Source: Clostridia bacterium (lineage in GTDB: Bacteria; Bacillota; Clostridia; Oscillospirales; Acutalibacteraceae). From it: 7,638 nt of DNA. The first letter of the stretch is position 1. Each line of letters begins with the position of its first letter. The translations under genes were made by a program, and so were the position numbers. Below are positions 1 to 6,842 of this stretch, in pieces. The stretch covers positions 1 through 7,638 of the forward strand of contig CAAFMR010000090.1 in NCBI GenBank assembly GCA_900764115.1. Reading direction: 5' to 3'. Below the pieces are notes generated by a model, which did not search any database, was not told the DNA's origin, and was given only the letters and a program-made list of their open reading frames with translations.

Positions 1-270
1 CGGCGGTTTCTTTTTATGGGCGATGCGGAAACGCCGGTGGAGCAGCAGCTGCTGGAGCGGGGGACAGAGCTGAGCGCCGATGTCCTCAAGGCTGGACACC
101 ACGGCAGCCGTACCGCAACCTCTGCGGCATTCCTCAGGCGGGTGGAGCCCACTTATGCGGTGCTGACCTGCGGCGAGGGCAACAGCTACGGGCATCCCCA
201 CAAGGAAACGCTGCAGGTGTTGAGCCAATCCAAGGTACAGGTTTACCGCAGCGATATACACGGACATATT
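1..270 (+). pseudogene. C-terminal half of the same MBL-fold gene, in inverted orientation (no start of its own)
   Basis: Plus-strand frame 1 encodes the part of a ComEC-like MBL domain that is missing from the minus-strand gene. It reads RRFLFMGDAE (bases 1-30, with the metal-binding Asp of GD), then ADVLKAGHHGSRT (conserved His pair at 97-102), then VLTCGEGNSYGHPH and VYRSDIHGHIV. The fragment starts right where the other half stops: families of this kind have NNxSvvLrltyG...RFLFxGDAE, so only about eight residues seem to be missing. There is no ribosome binding site or plausible start in the window. The frame stays open to 816 only because it is antisense to the N-terminal half. I see this as one gene split by an inversion, not two genes. 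Whether the inversion is biological or an assembly artefact cannot be settled from the sequence. Confidence 0.8.
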
Positions 271-864
271 GTTGGCATCGCTGGTCTGCTCCAGCGGCGC
301 CAGAATCTGCACCTGCGCCTCGCCCAACGGCAGCACATCCCCCGGCTGCGCCTGCCGGACGGAGACCTGCTTCTCATCCAGCGCCTGCAGCATAGCCAGA
401 TACACCGCCGAGGTAGGGGTCGCCGACGAAGGCATATACGCCAACAGAAAGGTGTCGATAGGAAACTCCCGGATCACCCGCGCCATACTGCCGATATGGT
501 CGGCGTGGGGATGGGTGGCAACCACCACATCCAGCCGCTCCACTCCCTGCTGCCGCAGGTATTCGATAATGGTGTCCGCATCGCCCTTTTCGCCGGCGTC
601 AATGAGCATAGCCGCCGTCCCCTGCCGCACAAGAATACAGTCGGCATTGCCTACATCGATACAATGCGCCTCCAGCTGACCGCCCGGGGTTGCCGAAGCG
701 CCCTGAAAGCCGGAACCCGCAAACAAAGTATCCCAATCGGGAATCCCGGAGCCGGGAATGCGGGAACCGACCTCAATCACCAGCGAAAACACCGCAACAG
801 CGACCAACAAAATTAGATATAGCCGCTTTTTCGGCGACAGCTTCGCCATGCGTTTGCCGCTCAC
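1..864 (-). CDS. ComEC-like metallo-beta-lactamase fold hydrolase, N-terminal half (interrupted; runs off window)
   Basis: This is a membrane-anchored MBL-fold hydrolase of the type related to the C-terminal domain of ComEC/Rec2. I chose the GTG at 864: it overlaps the ftsK stop as GTGA and has GAGGTGG seven bases upstream. An ATG five codons later (849) is the alternative. A basic N-terminus (KKR) precedes a hydrophobic segment (about residues 14-28), suggesting a signal anchor with an extracytoplasmic enzyme. The fold follows: IDVGNADC, the strand ending LIDAGE, then the zinc-binding THPHADHIG (His118, His120, Asp122, His123). Homology stops at NNMSV, near 259. The frame stays open to base 1, but those last 86 codons do not read like MBL sequence. 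The missing half (GDAE, GHHGS) lies on the opposite strand over the same bases. The minus-strand product as read therefore lacks later zinc ligands and is probably inactive. It is last in the tepA-ftsK operon. The substrate is unknown. Confidence 0.85.
   Translation of the reverse strand, partial: MSGKRMAKLSPKKRLYLILLVAVAVFSLVIEVGSRIPGSGIPDWDTLFAGSGFQGASATPGGQLEAHCIDVGNADCILVRQGTAAMLIDAGEKGDADTIIEYLRQQGVERLDVVVATHPHADHIGSMARVIREFPIDTFLLAYMPSSATPTSAVYLAMLQALDEKQVSVRQAQPGDVLPLGEAQVQILAPLEQTSDANNMSVYIAAVNLYLGLAQHLQRFLVGMPVAVALAAGQHRISGLHPPEECRRGCGTAAVVSSLEDIGAQLCPPLQQLLLHRRFRIAHKKKPP
258..273. repeat. Inversion junction with about 12 bp shared inverted homology
   Basis: The bases 258-273 (ACACGGACATATTGTT) are coding on both strands at once for the two halves of the MBL domain. 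On the minus strand they give NNMSV, the end of the first half. On the plus strand they give HGHIV, the end of the second half. Both readings are expected family sequence across about 259-270, so the junction lies in a short stretch that must occur as an inverted repeat in the intact gene. The plus codons start at 259 and the minus codon also covers 259-261, so the swap keeps codon register. Confidence 0.7.
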
Positions 865-3266
865 TCTCCGTCCACCTCATTCATAGACATTTCAATCCAC
901 TGTTGCCGCGTAATCAGCACCTTGCGGGGCTTGCTGCCCTCGCTGGGGCCGATAATGCCCCGCTGCTCCATCTGGTCGATGATCCGCCCCGACCGGGCGT
1001 AGCCGAATCGCAGCTTGCGCTGAATCATAGAGGTGGAGATCTGCCCCTCCTCCACGGCGATTTTAATGGCGTCATTCAGCGCCGGGTCGGTCTCGCCGTC
1101 CTCGTCGCCGTCCGCCGCCTCGCTCTTGGCCGCCGCGCGTCCGTCGGCAGCCGCCAGCTTGTCGATCTCCGCCGTCACGCTCTCGTCGTACACCTGCTCG
1201 CTGTCGTCGGACTTCACAAAGTCGATCACCCGCTCAATCTCCTGGTTGGTGACAAAACAGCCCTGCACCCGCAGCGGCTTCGACTGTCCCACCGGCATAA
1301 ACAGCATATCGCCGTAGCCCAGCAGCTTTTCGGCGCCGCCCGCATCCAGAATGGTGCGGCTATCCACGGCGCTGGCAACCGTCAGCGCCAAGCGGGAGGG
1401 AATGTTCGCCTTGATCAAGCCGGTGATCACATCCACCGACGGACGCTGGGTGGCAATCACCATATGCATCCCGGCGGCACGCGCCATCTGCGCCAGACGG
1501 CAGATGGAATCCTCCACCTCGTTGGCGGCGGCCATCATCAGGTCTGCCAGCTCGTCGATCACAATGAGAATCAGCGGCAGGGGCTTAAACTCGCCCTTAT
1601 GCCTCGCCAGCTCGTTATACCCGCTGATATCCCGCACCTTGGTATCCGCAAACATCTGATACCGCTTGAGCATCTCATTCACCGCCCAGCTGAGGGCGCC
1701 CGCCGCCTTACGGGGGTCGGTCACCACCGGCACCAGCAGGTGCGGAATGCCGTTATAAATATCAAACTCCACCTTTTTGGGGTCAATGAGGATCATTTTC
1801 ACCTCATCGGGCGTCGCCCGGAACAGCACCGACTGAATCATGGAGTTGGTACATACGGATTTACCGGAGCCGGTGGTGCCGGCAATCAGCAGGTGGGGCA
1901 TTTTCGCCAGATCCGCCAGCACGATATGTCCCTCAATATCCTGCCCCAGTGCCACCGACAGCTTTCCCTTAGCGCCCCGGAACTCCGGCGTATCCAACAG
2001 ACTGCGCAGCCCCACCACGCGGCGCGCCTTATTGGGCACCTCAATGCCCACCGCCGCCTTGTTGGGGATCGGCGCCTCGATACGCACGCCGGTGGTCGCC
2101 AGCCGCAGCGCAATATCGTCCGCCAGCCCCGTGATGCGGCTGATCTTCACCCCGGCGCTGGGCTCCAGCTCATACCGGGTCACCGCCGGACCGCTGGTGA
2201 TATCGCACAGACGGGTGCTGATGCCGAAATCCTTGAGGGTGCTCACCAGCAGCTGCCCCCGCGCCCGCAGTTCCGTTTCGGAGGTGCCCTCCGCCGTCAC
2301 CTTCACATCCTCCAGCAACGACAGCGGCGGGAACCGATAGGCAGCCCCGGATTCCTCCGCCTCCTTCGGCTCTTCAAAGGACGCCGTTTCCTCCGGCTCC
2401 CCAACAGAGGAGGGCGTTTCCGGCTCTGCTGCCGGCGGCTCCGGCTCATTCATCGCCGCCGCTGCCGCTTGCAGCGCCTCCAGCTCCGCCCCGCTGCCGG
2501 TATCCTCCGGCGCCTCCGGCTCCGAGAACGTCTCCGGCTCCTCGGGTGCAGCCGTGATTTTTTCTTTCTTTTTACCGCCCCGGGCATATCCCTCGCCCAA
2601 GTCAATATCAATGGCGGGCTTGCGCTTTTCCGCCGCCTCCCGCCGCTGGACGGTATGCTGGATCGCCTGCTCGATGCTCTCCTTTGTCTTATCCACCGGC
2701 TTGCGCAGCGCCTTGAGCACCGCAATAATGGTGGTACCGGTAACCAGCATAAAGAAGACCACCATCAGCAAAATAATGATAATCTTCGCTCCGGTATCGC
2801 CGAACAGCTTTTCCGCCGGGTAGCCCAGCAGCGCCCCCAGCACGCCGCCGCCCCGATGAGCGCCGCCCTCCCGATAAGCGTTGCCGATGGTCTGAAAATA
2901 GCCCAGCGTCTCGGAATCGGCGGCGTAGGTATAAATCACGCTATTGAGCATCACCACAAAAGCGGCGCTCTCCCAGATGCGGGCGCTGACGCTGCTCTGG
3001 TCCTTTTCCAGCGCCAGCATCACAGCGACAAACGCCAGCACCAGCGGCAGCACATAGGCACTGAAGCTGAGCAGCCCCAGCAGAAAGCTGTGCATCCACG
3101 TCCAGAGGTGCTCGCCGGGAATGAGAGCGATGCAGAACAGCAGCACCGCCACTGCCAGCAGGATCACCGCTTTCACCTGCCGCCGGGCACTCTGCTGCGC
3201 CGCTGTCTCCCGAGAGGAAGTCCGCCGAGCGCCGCCGGTTTTACGGGTTGTTTTTTTCGTTGCCAT
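861..3266 (-). CDS. ftsK: FtsK/SpoIIIE family DNA translocase
   Basis: This is a membrane-anchored, ATP-driven double-stranded DNA pump that clears chromosomal DNA from the closing septum and, in spore formers, moves the chromosome into the forespore. The 801-residue product is of normal family length. It has a basic N-terminus, then about four membrane segments (roughly residues 31-51, 57-86, 96-115, 162-187). A Glu/Pro/Ala-rich linker follows (about 190-320), then the alpha/beta motor. Walker A is GTTGSGKS (Lys469) and Walker B is LILIVIDELADL (Asp571), followed by the conserved ATQRPSVDVITG. The C-terminal winged-helix gamma domain (about 725-785, ISTSMIQRKLRFGYARSGRI) reads orientation sequences on DNA. 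The ATG start has GGAGG ten bases upstream. The gene sits 73 bases after tepA with no promoter of its own visible. A tepA-spoIIIE neighbourhood is also known in Bacillus. FtsK and SpoIIIE cannot be told apart with certainty by sequence. Confidence 0.97.
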   Translation of the reverse strand: MATKKTTRKTGGARRTSSRETAAQQSARRQVKAVILLAVAVLLFCIALIPGEHLWTWMHSFLLGLLSFSAYVLPLVLAFVAVMLALEKDQSSVSARIWESAAFVVMLNSVIYTYAADSETLGYFQTIGNAYREGGAHRGGGVLGALLGYPAEKLFGDTGAKIIIILLMVVFFMLVTGTTIIAVLKALRKPVDKTKESIEQAIQHTVQRREAAEKRKPAIDIDLGEGYARGGKKKEKITAAPEEPETFSEPEAPEDTGSGAELEALQAAAAAMNEPEPPAAEPETPSSVGEPEETASFEEPKEAEESGAAYRFPPLSLLEDVKVTAEGTSETELRARGQLLVSTLKDFGISTRLCDITSGPAVTRYELEPSAGVKISRITGLADDIALRLATTGVRIEAPIPNKAAVGIEVPNKARRVVGLRSLLDTPEFRGAKGKLSVALGQDIEGHIVLADLAKMPHLLIAGTTGSGKSVCTNSMIQSVLFRATPDEVKMILIDPKKVEFDIYNGIPHLLVPVVTDPRKAAGALSWAVNEMLKRYQMFADTKVRDISGYNELARHKGEFKPLPLILIVIDELADLMMAAANEVEDSICRLAQMARAAGMHMVIATQRPSVDVITGLIKANIPSRLALTVASAVDSRTILDAGGAEKLLGYGDMLFMPVGQSKPLRVQGCFVTNQEIERVIDFVKSDDSEQVYDESVTAEIDKLAAADGRAAAKSEAADGDEDGETDPALNDAIKIAVEEGQISTSMIQRKLRFGYARSGRIIDQMEQRGIIGPSEGSKPRKVLITRQQWIEMSMNEVDGE

Positions 3267-3339
3267 CTATGTAACGCCTCCGTATGGTAGTTTTCCTTAT
3301 GTATCCGGCGGAGCCGCCCCGGGCGGTGCGCCGCAGTTT

Positions 3340-4065
3340 TTATGCCTGTTCGATCATTCCGTACAGCGCCGCCAGCGCCTCCTTCAGCGAACCGAGCCGG
3401 TCAATGAGCCCCTCCGCCACCGCTTCCTCGCCATCCAGCACACTGCCCACATCCGTCGCCATCTCCCCGGTATTCATACACAGCTGGGAGAACCGCTGGG
3501 GCGTCATATGGGAATGGCGGCACACAAAATCGATGATCCGCTCCTGCATCCGCTGAAAATGGGTAAACGCCTGGGGCACGCCCAGAACCAGCCCGTTGAT
3601 GCGCACCGGATGGATGGTCATAGTGGCAGAGGGAACAATAAACGACTGCCGCGCCGCCACCGCCAGCGGCACACCGATGGAATGACCGCCGCCCAGCACC
3701 AGCGATACCGTGGGATTTTTCATCACGGAAAGCAGCTCCGCCAGCGCCAGCCCCGCCTCCACATCGCCGCCCACGGTATTGAGCAGCACCAGCAGCCCCT
3801 CGATCTCCCGGCTTTCGTCCACCGCCACCAGTTGCGGAATCATATGCTCATACTTAGTGGCTTTCGTCTCGCCGGGCAGCACATAGTGCCCCTCAATCTG
3901 CCCCACAATCGTCATACAGTGTATCCGGTGGCTGCCGTTATCGGTGGTTACCGAGCCGGTATCCTCCACCATCTGCAGCCGCCGCTGCAGGCGGGTAGTC
4001 TCGTCATCCGCGCCCTTATCCGGCTCCGCAGCCGCCGGCTTTTTTTCCGGTGCATCCTGTTTCAT
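3340..4065 (-). CDS. tepA: ClpP-fold translocation-enhancing protein TepA
   Basis: This 241-residue product belongs to the ClpP/crotonase-fold serine protease superfamily and closely resembles TepA (YmfB) of Bacillus, a cytoplasmic protein linked to preprotein translocation. Visible signatures are RIHCMTIVGQIEGH, the block LLVLLNTVGGDVEAGLALAE, the presumed nucleophile in GGGHSIGVPLA (Ser129) and the presumed catalytic His in ATMTIHPVR (His152). The first 35 or so residues are charged and low in complexity, with no signal peptide. I chose the ATG at 4065 because GGAGGG lies eight bases upstream. The frame is open a further 17 codons to an ATG at 4116, but that codon lies almost at the predicted transcript start and has no ribosome binding site. 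The gene is first in the tepA-ftsK-MBL operon, as in Bacillus, where tepA lies just before spoIIIE. Its in vivo substrate is not known. Confidence 0.93.
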   Translation of the reverse strand: MKQDAPEKKPAAAEPDKGADDETTRLQRRLQMVEDTGSVTTDNGSHRIHCMTIVGQIEGHYVLPGETKATKYEHMIPQLVAVDESREIEGLLVLLNTVGGDVEAGLALAELLSVMKNPTVSLVLGGGHSIGVPLAVAARQSFIVPSATMTIHPVRINGLVLGVPQAFTHFQRMQERIIDFVCRHSHMTPQRFSQLCMNTGEMATDVGSVLDGEEAVAEGLIDRLGSLKEALAALYGMIEQA

Positions 4066-4124
4066 CGTGCATCCCTCCGGGCATAGTGTGTCCACCCGAC
4101 CGGGATTTATCATCACATTTATTT

Positions 4125-4153
4125 AGTATACCGCAAATTCCGTAAATTGACAA
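4125..4153 (-). promoter_or_regulatory. Sigma-A promoter of the tepA-ftsK-MBL operon
   Basis: On the minus strand there is TTGTCA (4153-4148) and TATACT (4130-4125), separated by exactly 17 bases. Transcription should start near 4118, leaving a leader of about 50 bases before the tepA ATG at 4065. No other promoter of this quality is seen for the three minus-strand genes. Confidence 0.85.
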
Positions 4154-4189
4154 GGCTTTTTCAGACAAAATTCCAATGAGAAAAAATCC

Positions 4190-4218
4190 TTGACATTTTT
4201 GGTCTAATCGGTTAGAAT
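4190..4218 (+). promoter_or_regulatory. Sigma-A promoter of the blaI-like/M56 operon
   Basis: TTGACA (4190-4195) and TAGAAT (4213-4218) are separated by 17 bases. The predicted start is near 4225, about 30 bases before the blaI-like ATG. The -10 box overlaps the first of two palindromes, as expected for a self-repressed promoter. It faces away from the tepA promoter, with 36 bases between the two -35 boxes. Confidence 0.87.
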
Positions 4219-4240
4219 GTTGTTGTACTAATCTGTTAGA
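4203..4240. promoter_or_regulatory. Pair of BlaI-type operator palindromes
   Basis: Two near-identical sites lie in tandem: TCTAATCGGTTAGAAT (4203-4218) and ACTAATCTGTTAGAAT (4227-4242), which match at 14 of 16 positions. Each has a CTAA-N4-TTAG dyad, and the first extends to a perfect TCTAA-N4-TTAGA. Their centres are 24 bp apart. Site 1 covers the -10 box and site 2 lies just after the predicted start point. BlaI/MecI repressors typically bind paired dyads over their own promoter, so I infer these are the operators of the downstream repressor. The half-sites differ from the TACA/TGTA of staphylococcal Bla/Mec. Confidence 0.75.
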
Positions 4241-4255
4241 ATAGGAGGTCACCGT

Positions 4256-4615
4256 ATGAATACCCCCAAGATATTTGAGAGCGAATACCGGTTTTGCCTG
4301 ATTCTATGGGAGCACGAGCCCATCCATTCCCGGGAGCTGGCGCAGCTGTGCCACGACCGGCTGGGCTGGTCAAAGACCACCACCTATACCGTCATCAAAC
4401 GGCTGAGCGAACGGGGCGTGGTGCAAAACAAGGACACCGTCGTCACAGCGCTCATCAGCAAGGAGCAGGCACAGATTGCCGAGCTGGACGAGCTGATGGA
4501 TAAAAAATTTGAAGGTTCGCTCCCCGCCTTTCTGGCGGCATTCACCCGCCAGCAGCACCTGTCCGACCGGCAAATTGCCGCCATCCGCCGCATCATCGAC
4601 GAACAGGAGGACTGA
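4256..4615 (+). CDS. BlaI/MecI/CopY family transcriptional repressor
   Basis: This 119-residue winged-helix repressor of the penicillinase-repressor family has the usual family length. The N-terminal DNA-binding domain spans about residues 7-70, with the recognition region WSKTTTYTVIKRLSERGVV typical of BlaI/MecI. The C-terminal part (about 75-115, FEGSLPAFLAAF and on) is the helical dimerisation region that holds the protease-cleavage site in BlaI and MecI. The cleavage bond here cannot be assigned confidently. AGGAGGT lies six bases before the ATG. The stop is four bases before the start of the M56 gene, so the two are co-transcribed. Its likely targets include the two palindromes upstream of its own start. 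No beta-lactamase or PBP gene is present, so I give no bla or mec symbol: it probably answers a signal other than beta-lactams, or controls genes elsewhere. Confidence 0.93.
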   Translation: MNTPKIFESEYRFCLILWEHEPIHSRELAQLCHDRLGWSKTTTYTVIKRLSERGVVQNKDTVVTALISKEQAQIAELDELMDKKFEGSLPAFLAAFTRQQHLSDRQIAAIRRIIDEQED

Positions 4616-4619
4616 ACTT

Positions 4620-6779
4620 ATGCTGTTTCAAGACTTTCTCGACGCCCTTAATGCCGCTGTCACCGCCGGATGGGTGGTGCTGGTAATTCTGGTGCTGCGG
4701 GTGTTCCTGCGGCGGGTGCCCCGGTGGATCCACTGTGCCCTGTGGGGCGTGGTGGCGCTGCGGCTGCTGCTGCCCTTTGAAATCCCCAGCCCGGTCAGCC
4801 TTGTGCCCTCCGCCGAACCCATCGGCTGGGAATACGCCGACAGCGGCGACACCATTCTTACCGTGGACAGCGGCATCGACGCTGTGGACAATATTCTCAA
4901 TCCGGCGGCAGCAGAAACCCCCATCAGCACAAATCACAGCAACGCCAGTCAGCCCTATACCTATCTGCCCTATGTCTGGCTGGCGGGGGCGGCGCTGCTG
5001 CTCCTGTACGCCGCCGTGCAGTATCTCCGGCTGCGGCAGCGGATGGCGACCGCTGTACGGATGGAGGGGAACGTCTACCAGAGCGAGTGGACCTCCTCCC
5101 CGTTTATACTGGGATTGTTCCGACCCCGCATTTATCTTCCCTACGGGCTGACCGAGGAGGAGCAGACGCTCATCCTCGCCCACGAGCAGGCGCACATCCG
5201 CCGCCGGGACCCGCTGACAAAGCTATTGGCGTTCGTGCTGGTGTCCGTCTACTGGTTCCAGCCGCTGCTATGGGTTGCTTACATTCTGCTGTGCCGGGAT
5301 ATGGAGCTGGCGTGTGATCAGCGCGCCATCCGGGATATGGAGTTGACCCGGCGGCAGGCCTATTCCGAAACGCTGCTGCGCCACAGCACAAAGCGATTCG
5401 GGGCAGCTGCCTGTCCGCTGGCATTCGGCGAGGTGGGGGTGAAAGCCCGTATCCGCCGGGTGATGCACTATAAAAAGCCCGCCTTCTGGGCGGTGCTTGC
5501 CGGGGTGGCTGCTGTAGCGGTCGCCGCCGTGTGCCTGCTCACCGCCCCCGGGCGCTATCGCATCGACCGGTCTGCCGCCGCCTTTGCCACGCAGGATATC
5601 CAAGGACGGAAGCTTCTTGCTTCTTCTACGGTGAGCGACCGTCTGCGCACCTGCGCCGTAGAGGTGTTCGGCATGGAGAAAAAAGAGGGCAAAACCACGG
5701 TCTATGCTCAAGTGATGACCTGCGACTATACCCTGCAGGGCGTACTCCCTTCCAAGCAGGCGGGATATACAGAGCTGGCGGTGCTGTCTCTGCTCCCCAC
5801 CGAGCATATACGGGATGACAGCGCCACCAAAGGCTGGGTGGTCACGGAATCCGGATACTGGACACCCACCGGCGACGGCGCGGTATTCGCTAACGAAATT
5901 CTCAAAAAAGTGCCCCGGCGGCTGCAAAAGAAAGCCTATTGCGATGAAAAGACCCGGCAAAAGCTGCAGGCGGAATGCGACCGACAGGCACAGGAGCTGG
6001 TTTTGCGCTCCCTGACCTCCGGGGAGGTGGTTTCGACCGACCCCGCGGACGCCACCGCCGACCGCTCTGATACATCGCTGACACCCACCATCGGGCTGTT
6101 ATACTTTGACGCTACCGTTCTTTCCCACGATGCCGACGGCACCCTGTATGTGCAGCCGACACAGGCACAAAAGCGGCAGCAGATGGGCGAGCGCGTAACC
6201 GTCCGCCGGTTCCAGCAAGCCGTGGATGTGGCGGATCTGCAGCCCGGCGAAGCCGTGCGGATCGCTTATATGGGCGGGCGCTATCCGGAACTGCACGACC
6301 CCATGGAATTTGACGAGGTCTATGACTTAAAGCGCCTGACGACCACCGGAGTTACCCACACCGTCGAGGGGCGCTACCGGCTGAGCGTACGCGCCGCCAA
6401 GCAGATGAAACGGGAGCGCATCAACACAGACGCCGAGGAACAGGCATTGGGCTACAATGTGTACACCTACGGGCTGGAGGAACCGGTGCTCTGGTACGGA
6501 GACAGCGGCTTACCTTTAGGTGACGATGTGCGCCGCAACGGCGCCAAGCGGCTGGCGGCGCTGCTTGCGCAGGCGGCGCAGGATGCACAGAACGGTCTCT
6601 GTCAAGCTGACTTCTGCGACGACGGCGGCACGGTGGAATATCGCTATCCGGATTTCAGTCTCATCAAGCTGCATCGGATCCACAGCGGCGACGAAATACA
6701 ATACTTGAACGATGTCTACATCACCGCCCCGGATATCCGCTATTCCCAATTCCCGGATTCATTCTTTATCACTGAATAA
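4620..6779 (+). CDS. M56 family BlaR1-like membrane metallopeptidase with non-PBP C-terminal region
   Basis: This is the presumed sensor-protease partner of the repressor: in the M56 family, signal binding outside activates a membrane zinc protease that leads to repressor removal. The 719-residue product starts at ATG 4620 with AGGAGG nine bases upstream; the frame is open earlier, but only over the repressor gene. Membrane segments are at about residues 11-30, 36-53, 118-138, 199-224 and 286-309. The zinc site is HEQAH (His188, Glu189, His192) with the third ligand in DMELACD (Glu229). After the last helix come about 410 extracytoplasmic residues. No SxxK/KTG penicillin-binding motifs of the BlaR1/MecR1 sensor are visible. 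Residues about 485-562 (FDATVLSHDADGTLYVQP through VRIAYMGG) look like a small beta-barrel domain of the DUF3221/OB type. About 570-719 form a further Tyr-rich domain I do not recognise. The ligand is unknown. Confidence 0.9.
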   Translation: MLFQDFLDALNAAVTAGWVVLVILVLRVFLRRVPRWIHCALWGVVALRLLLPFEIPSPVSLVPSAEPIGWEYADSGDTILTVDSGIDAVDNILNPAAAETPISTNHSNASQPYTYLPYVWLAGAALLLLYAAVQYLRLRQRMATAVRMEGNVYQSEWTSSPFILGLFRPRIYLPYGLTEEEQTLILAHEQAHIRRRDPLTKLLAFVLVSVYWFQPLLWVAYILLCRDMELACDQRAIRDMELTRRQAYSETLLRHSTKRFGAAACPLAFGEVGVKARIRRVMHYKKPAFWAVLAGVAAVAVAAVCLLTAPGRYRIDRSAAAFATQDIQGRKLLASSTVSDRLRTCAVEVFGMEKKEGKTTVYAQVMTCDYTLQGVLPSKQAGYTELAVLSLLPTEHIRDDSATKGWVVTESGYWTPTGDGAVFANEILKKVPRRLQKKAYCDEKTRQKLQAECDRQAQELVLRSLTSGEVVSTDPADATADRSDTSLTPTIGLLYFDATVLSHDADGTLYVQPTQAQKRQQMGERVTVRRFQQAVDVADLQPGEAVRIAYMGGRYPELHDPMEFDEVYDLKRLTTTGVTHTVEGRYRLSVRAAKQMKRERINTDAEEQALGYNVYTYGLEEPVLWYGDSGLPLGDDVRRNGAKRLAALLAQAAQDAQNGLCQADFCDDGGTVEYRYPDFSLIKLHRIHSGDEIQYLNDVYITAPDIRYSQFPDSFFITE

Positions 6780-6793
6780 ACCGCGATAAACCG

Positions 6794-6825
6794 AGCGGCG
6801 GTCAGGTAAACACCTGACCGCCGCT
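6794..6825. terminator. Intrinsic terminator shared by convergent genes
   Basis: A perfect 14-bp stem (AGCGGCGGTCAGGT, 6794-6807, with its complement 6812-6825) has the loop AAAC. On the plus strand it is followed by TTTGGTTGTTCTCTTC, an imperfect but T-rich tail, 14 bases after the M56 stop. On the minus strand it comes 17 bases after the stop of the HD-domain gene, followed by the weaker CGGTTTATC. It probably ends transcription from both sides, best in the plus direction. Confidence 0.9.
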
Positions 6826-6842
6826 TTGGTTGTTCTCTTCCC

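Noticed and set aside
274..816. Extension of the plus-strand MBL frame beyond the junction
   Set aside because: It is the exact antisense of the N-terminal half of the MBL gene and reads as low-complexity Arg/His-rich sequence, so it is not part of a protein.
690..3290. An 866-codon open frame on the plus strand across the ftsK region
   Set aside because: It is antisense to a clear FtsK protein. It is Arg/His/Gln-rich with no domain, and has no ribosome binding site. Open antisense frames are expected where Leu TTA/CTA and Ser TCA codons are rare.
3301..3335. GC-rich hairpins between tepA and ftsK (around CCGCCCCGGGCGG)
   Set aside because: No T-tract follows on the minus strand and ftsK has no promoter of its own, so it is not an intrinsic terminator. 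At most it is a processing or stability element.
4016..4252. Minus-strand 78-codon frame across the divergent promoter region
   Set aside because: It overlaps both promoters and the tepA start in another frame, lacks a ribosome binding site, and shows no recognisable protein features.
4593..5195. Minus-strand 200-codon frame inside the M56 gene
   Set aside because: It is antisense to conserved M56 sequence with no start signals, and its His/Gln/Gly-rich composition is typical of antisense translation.
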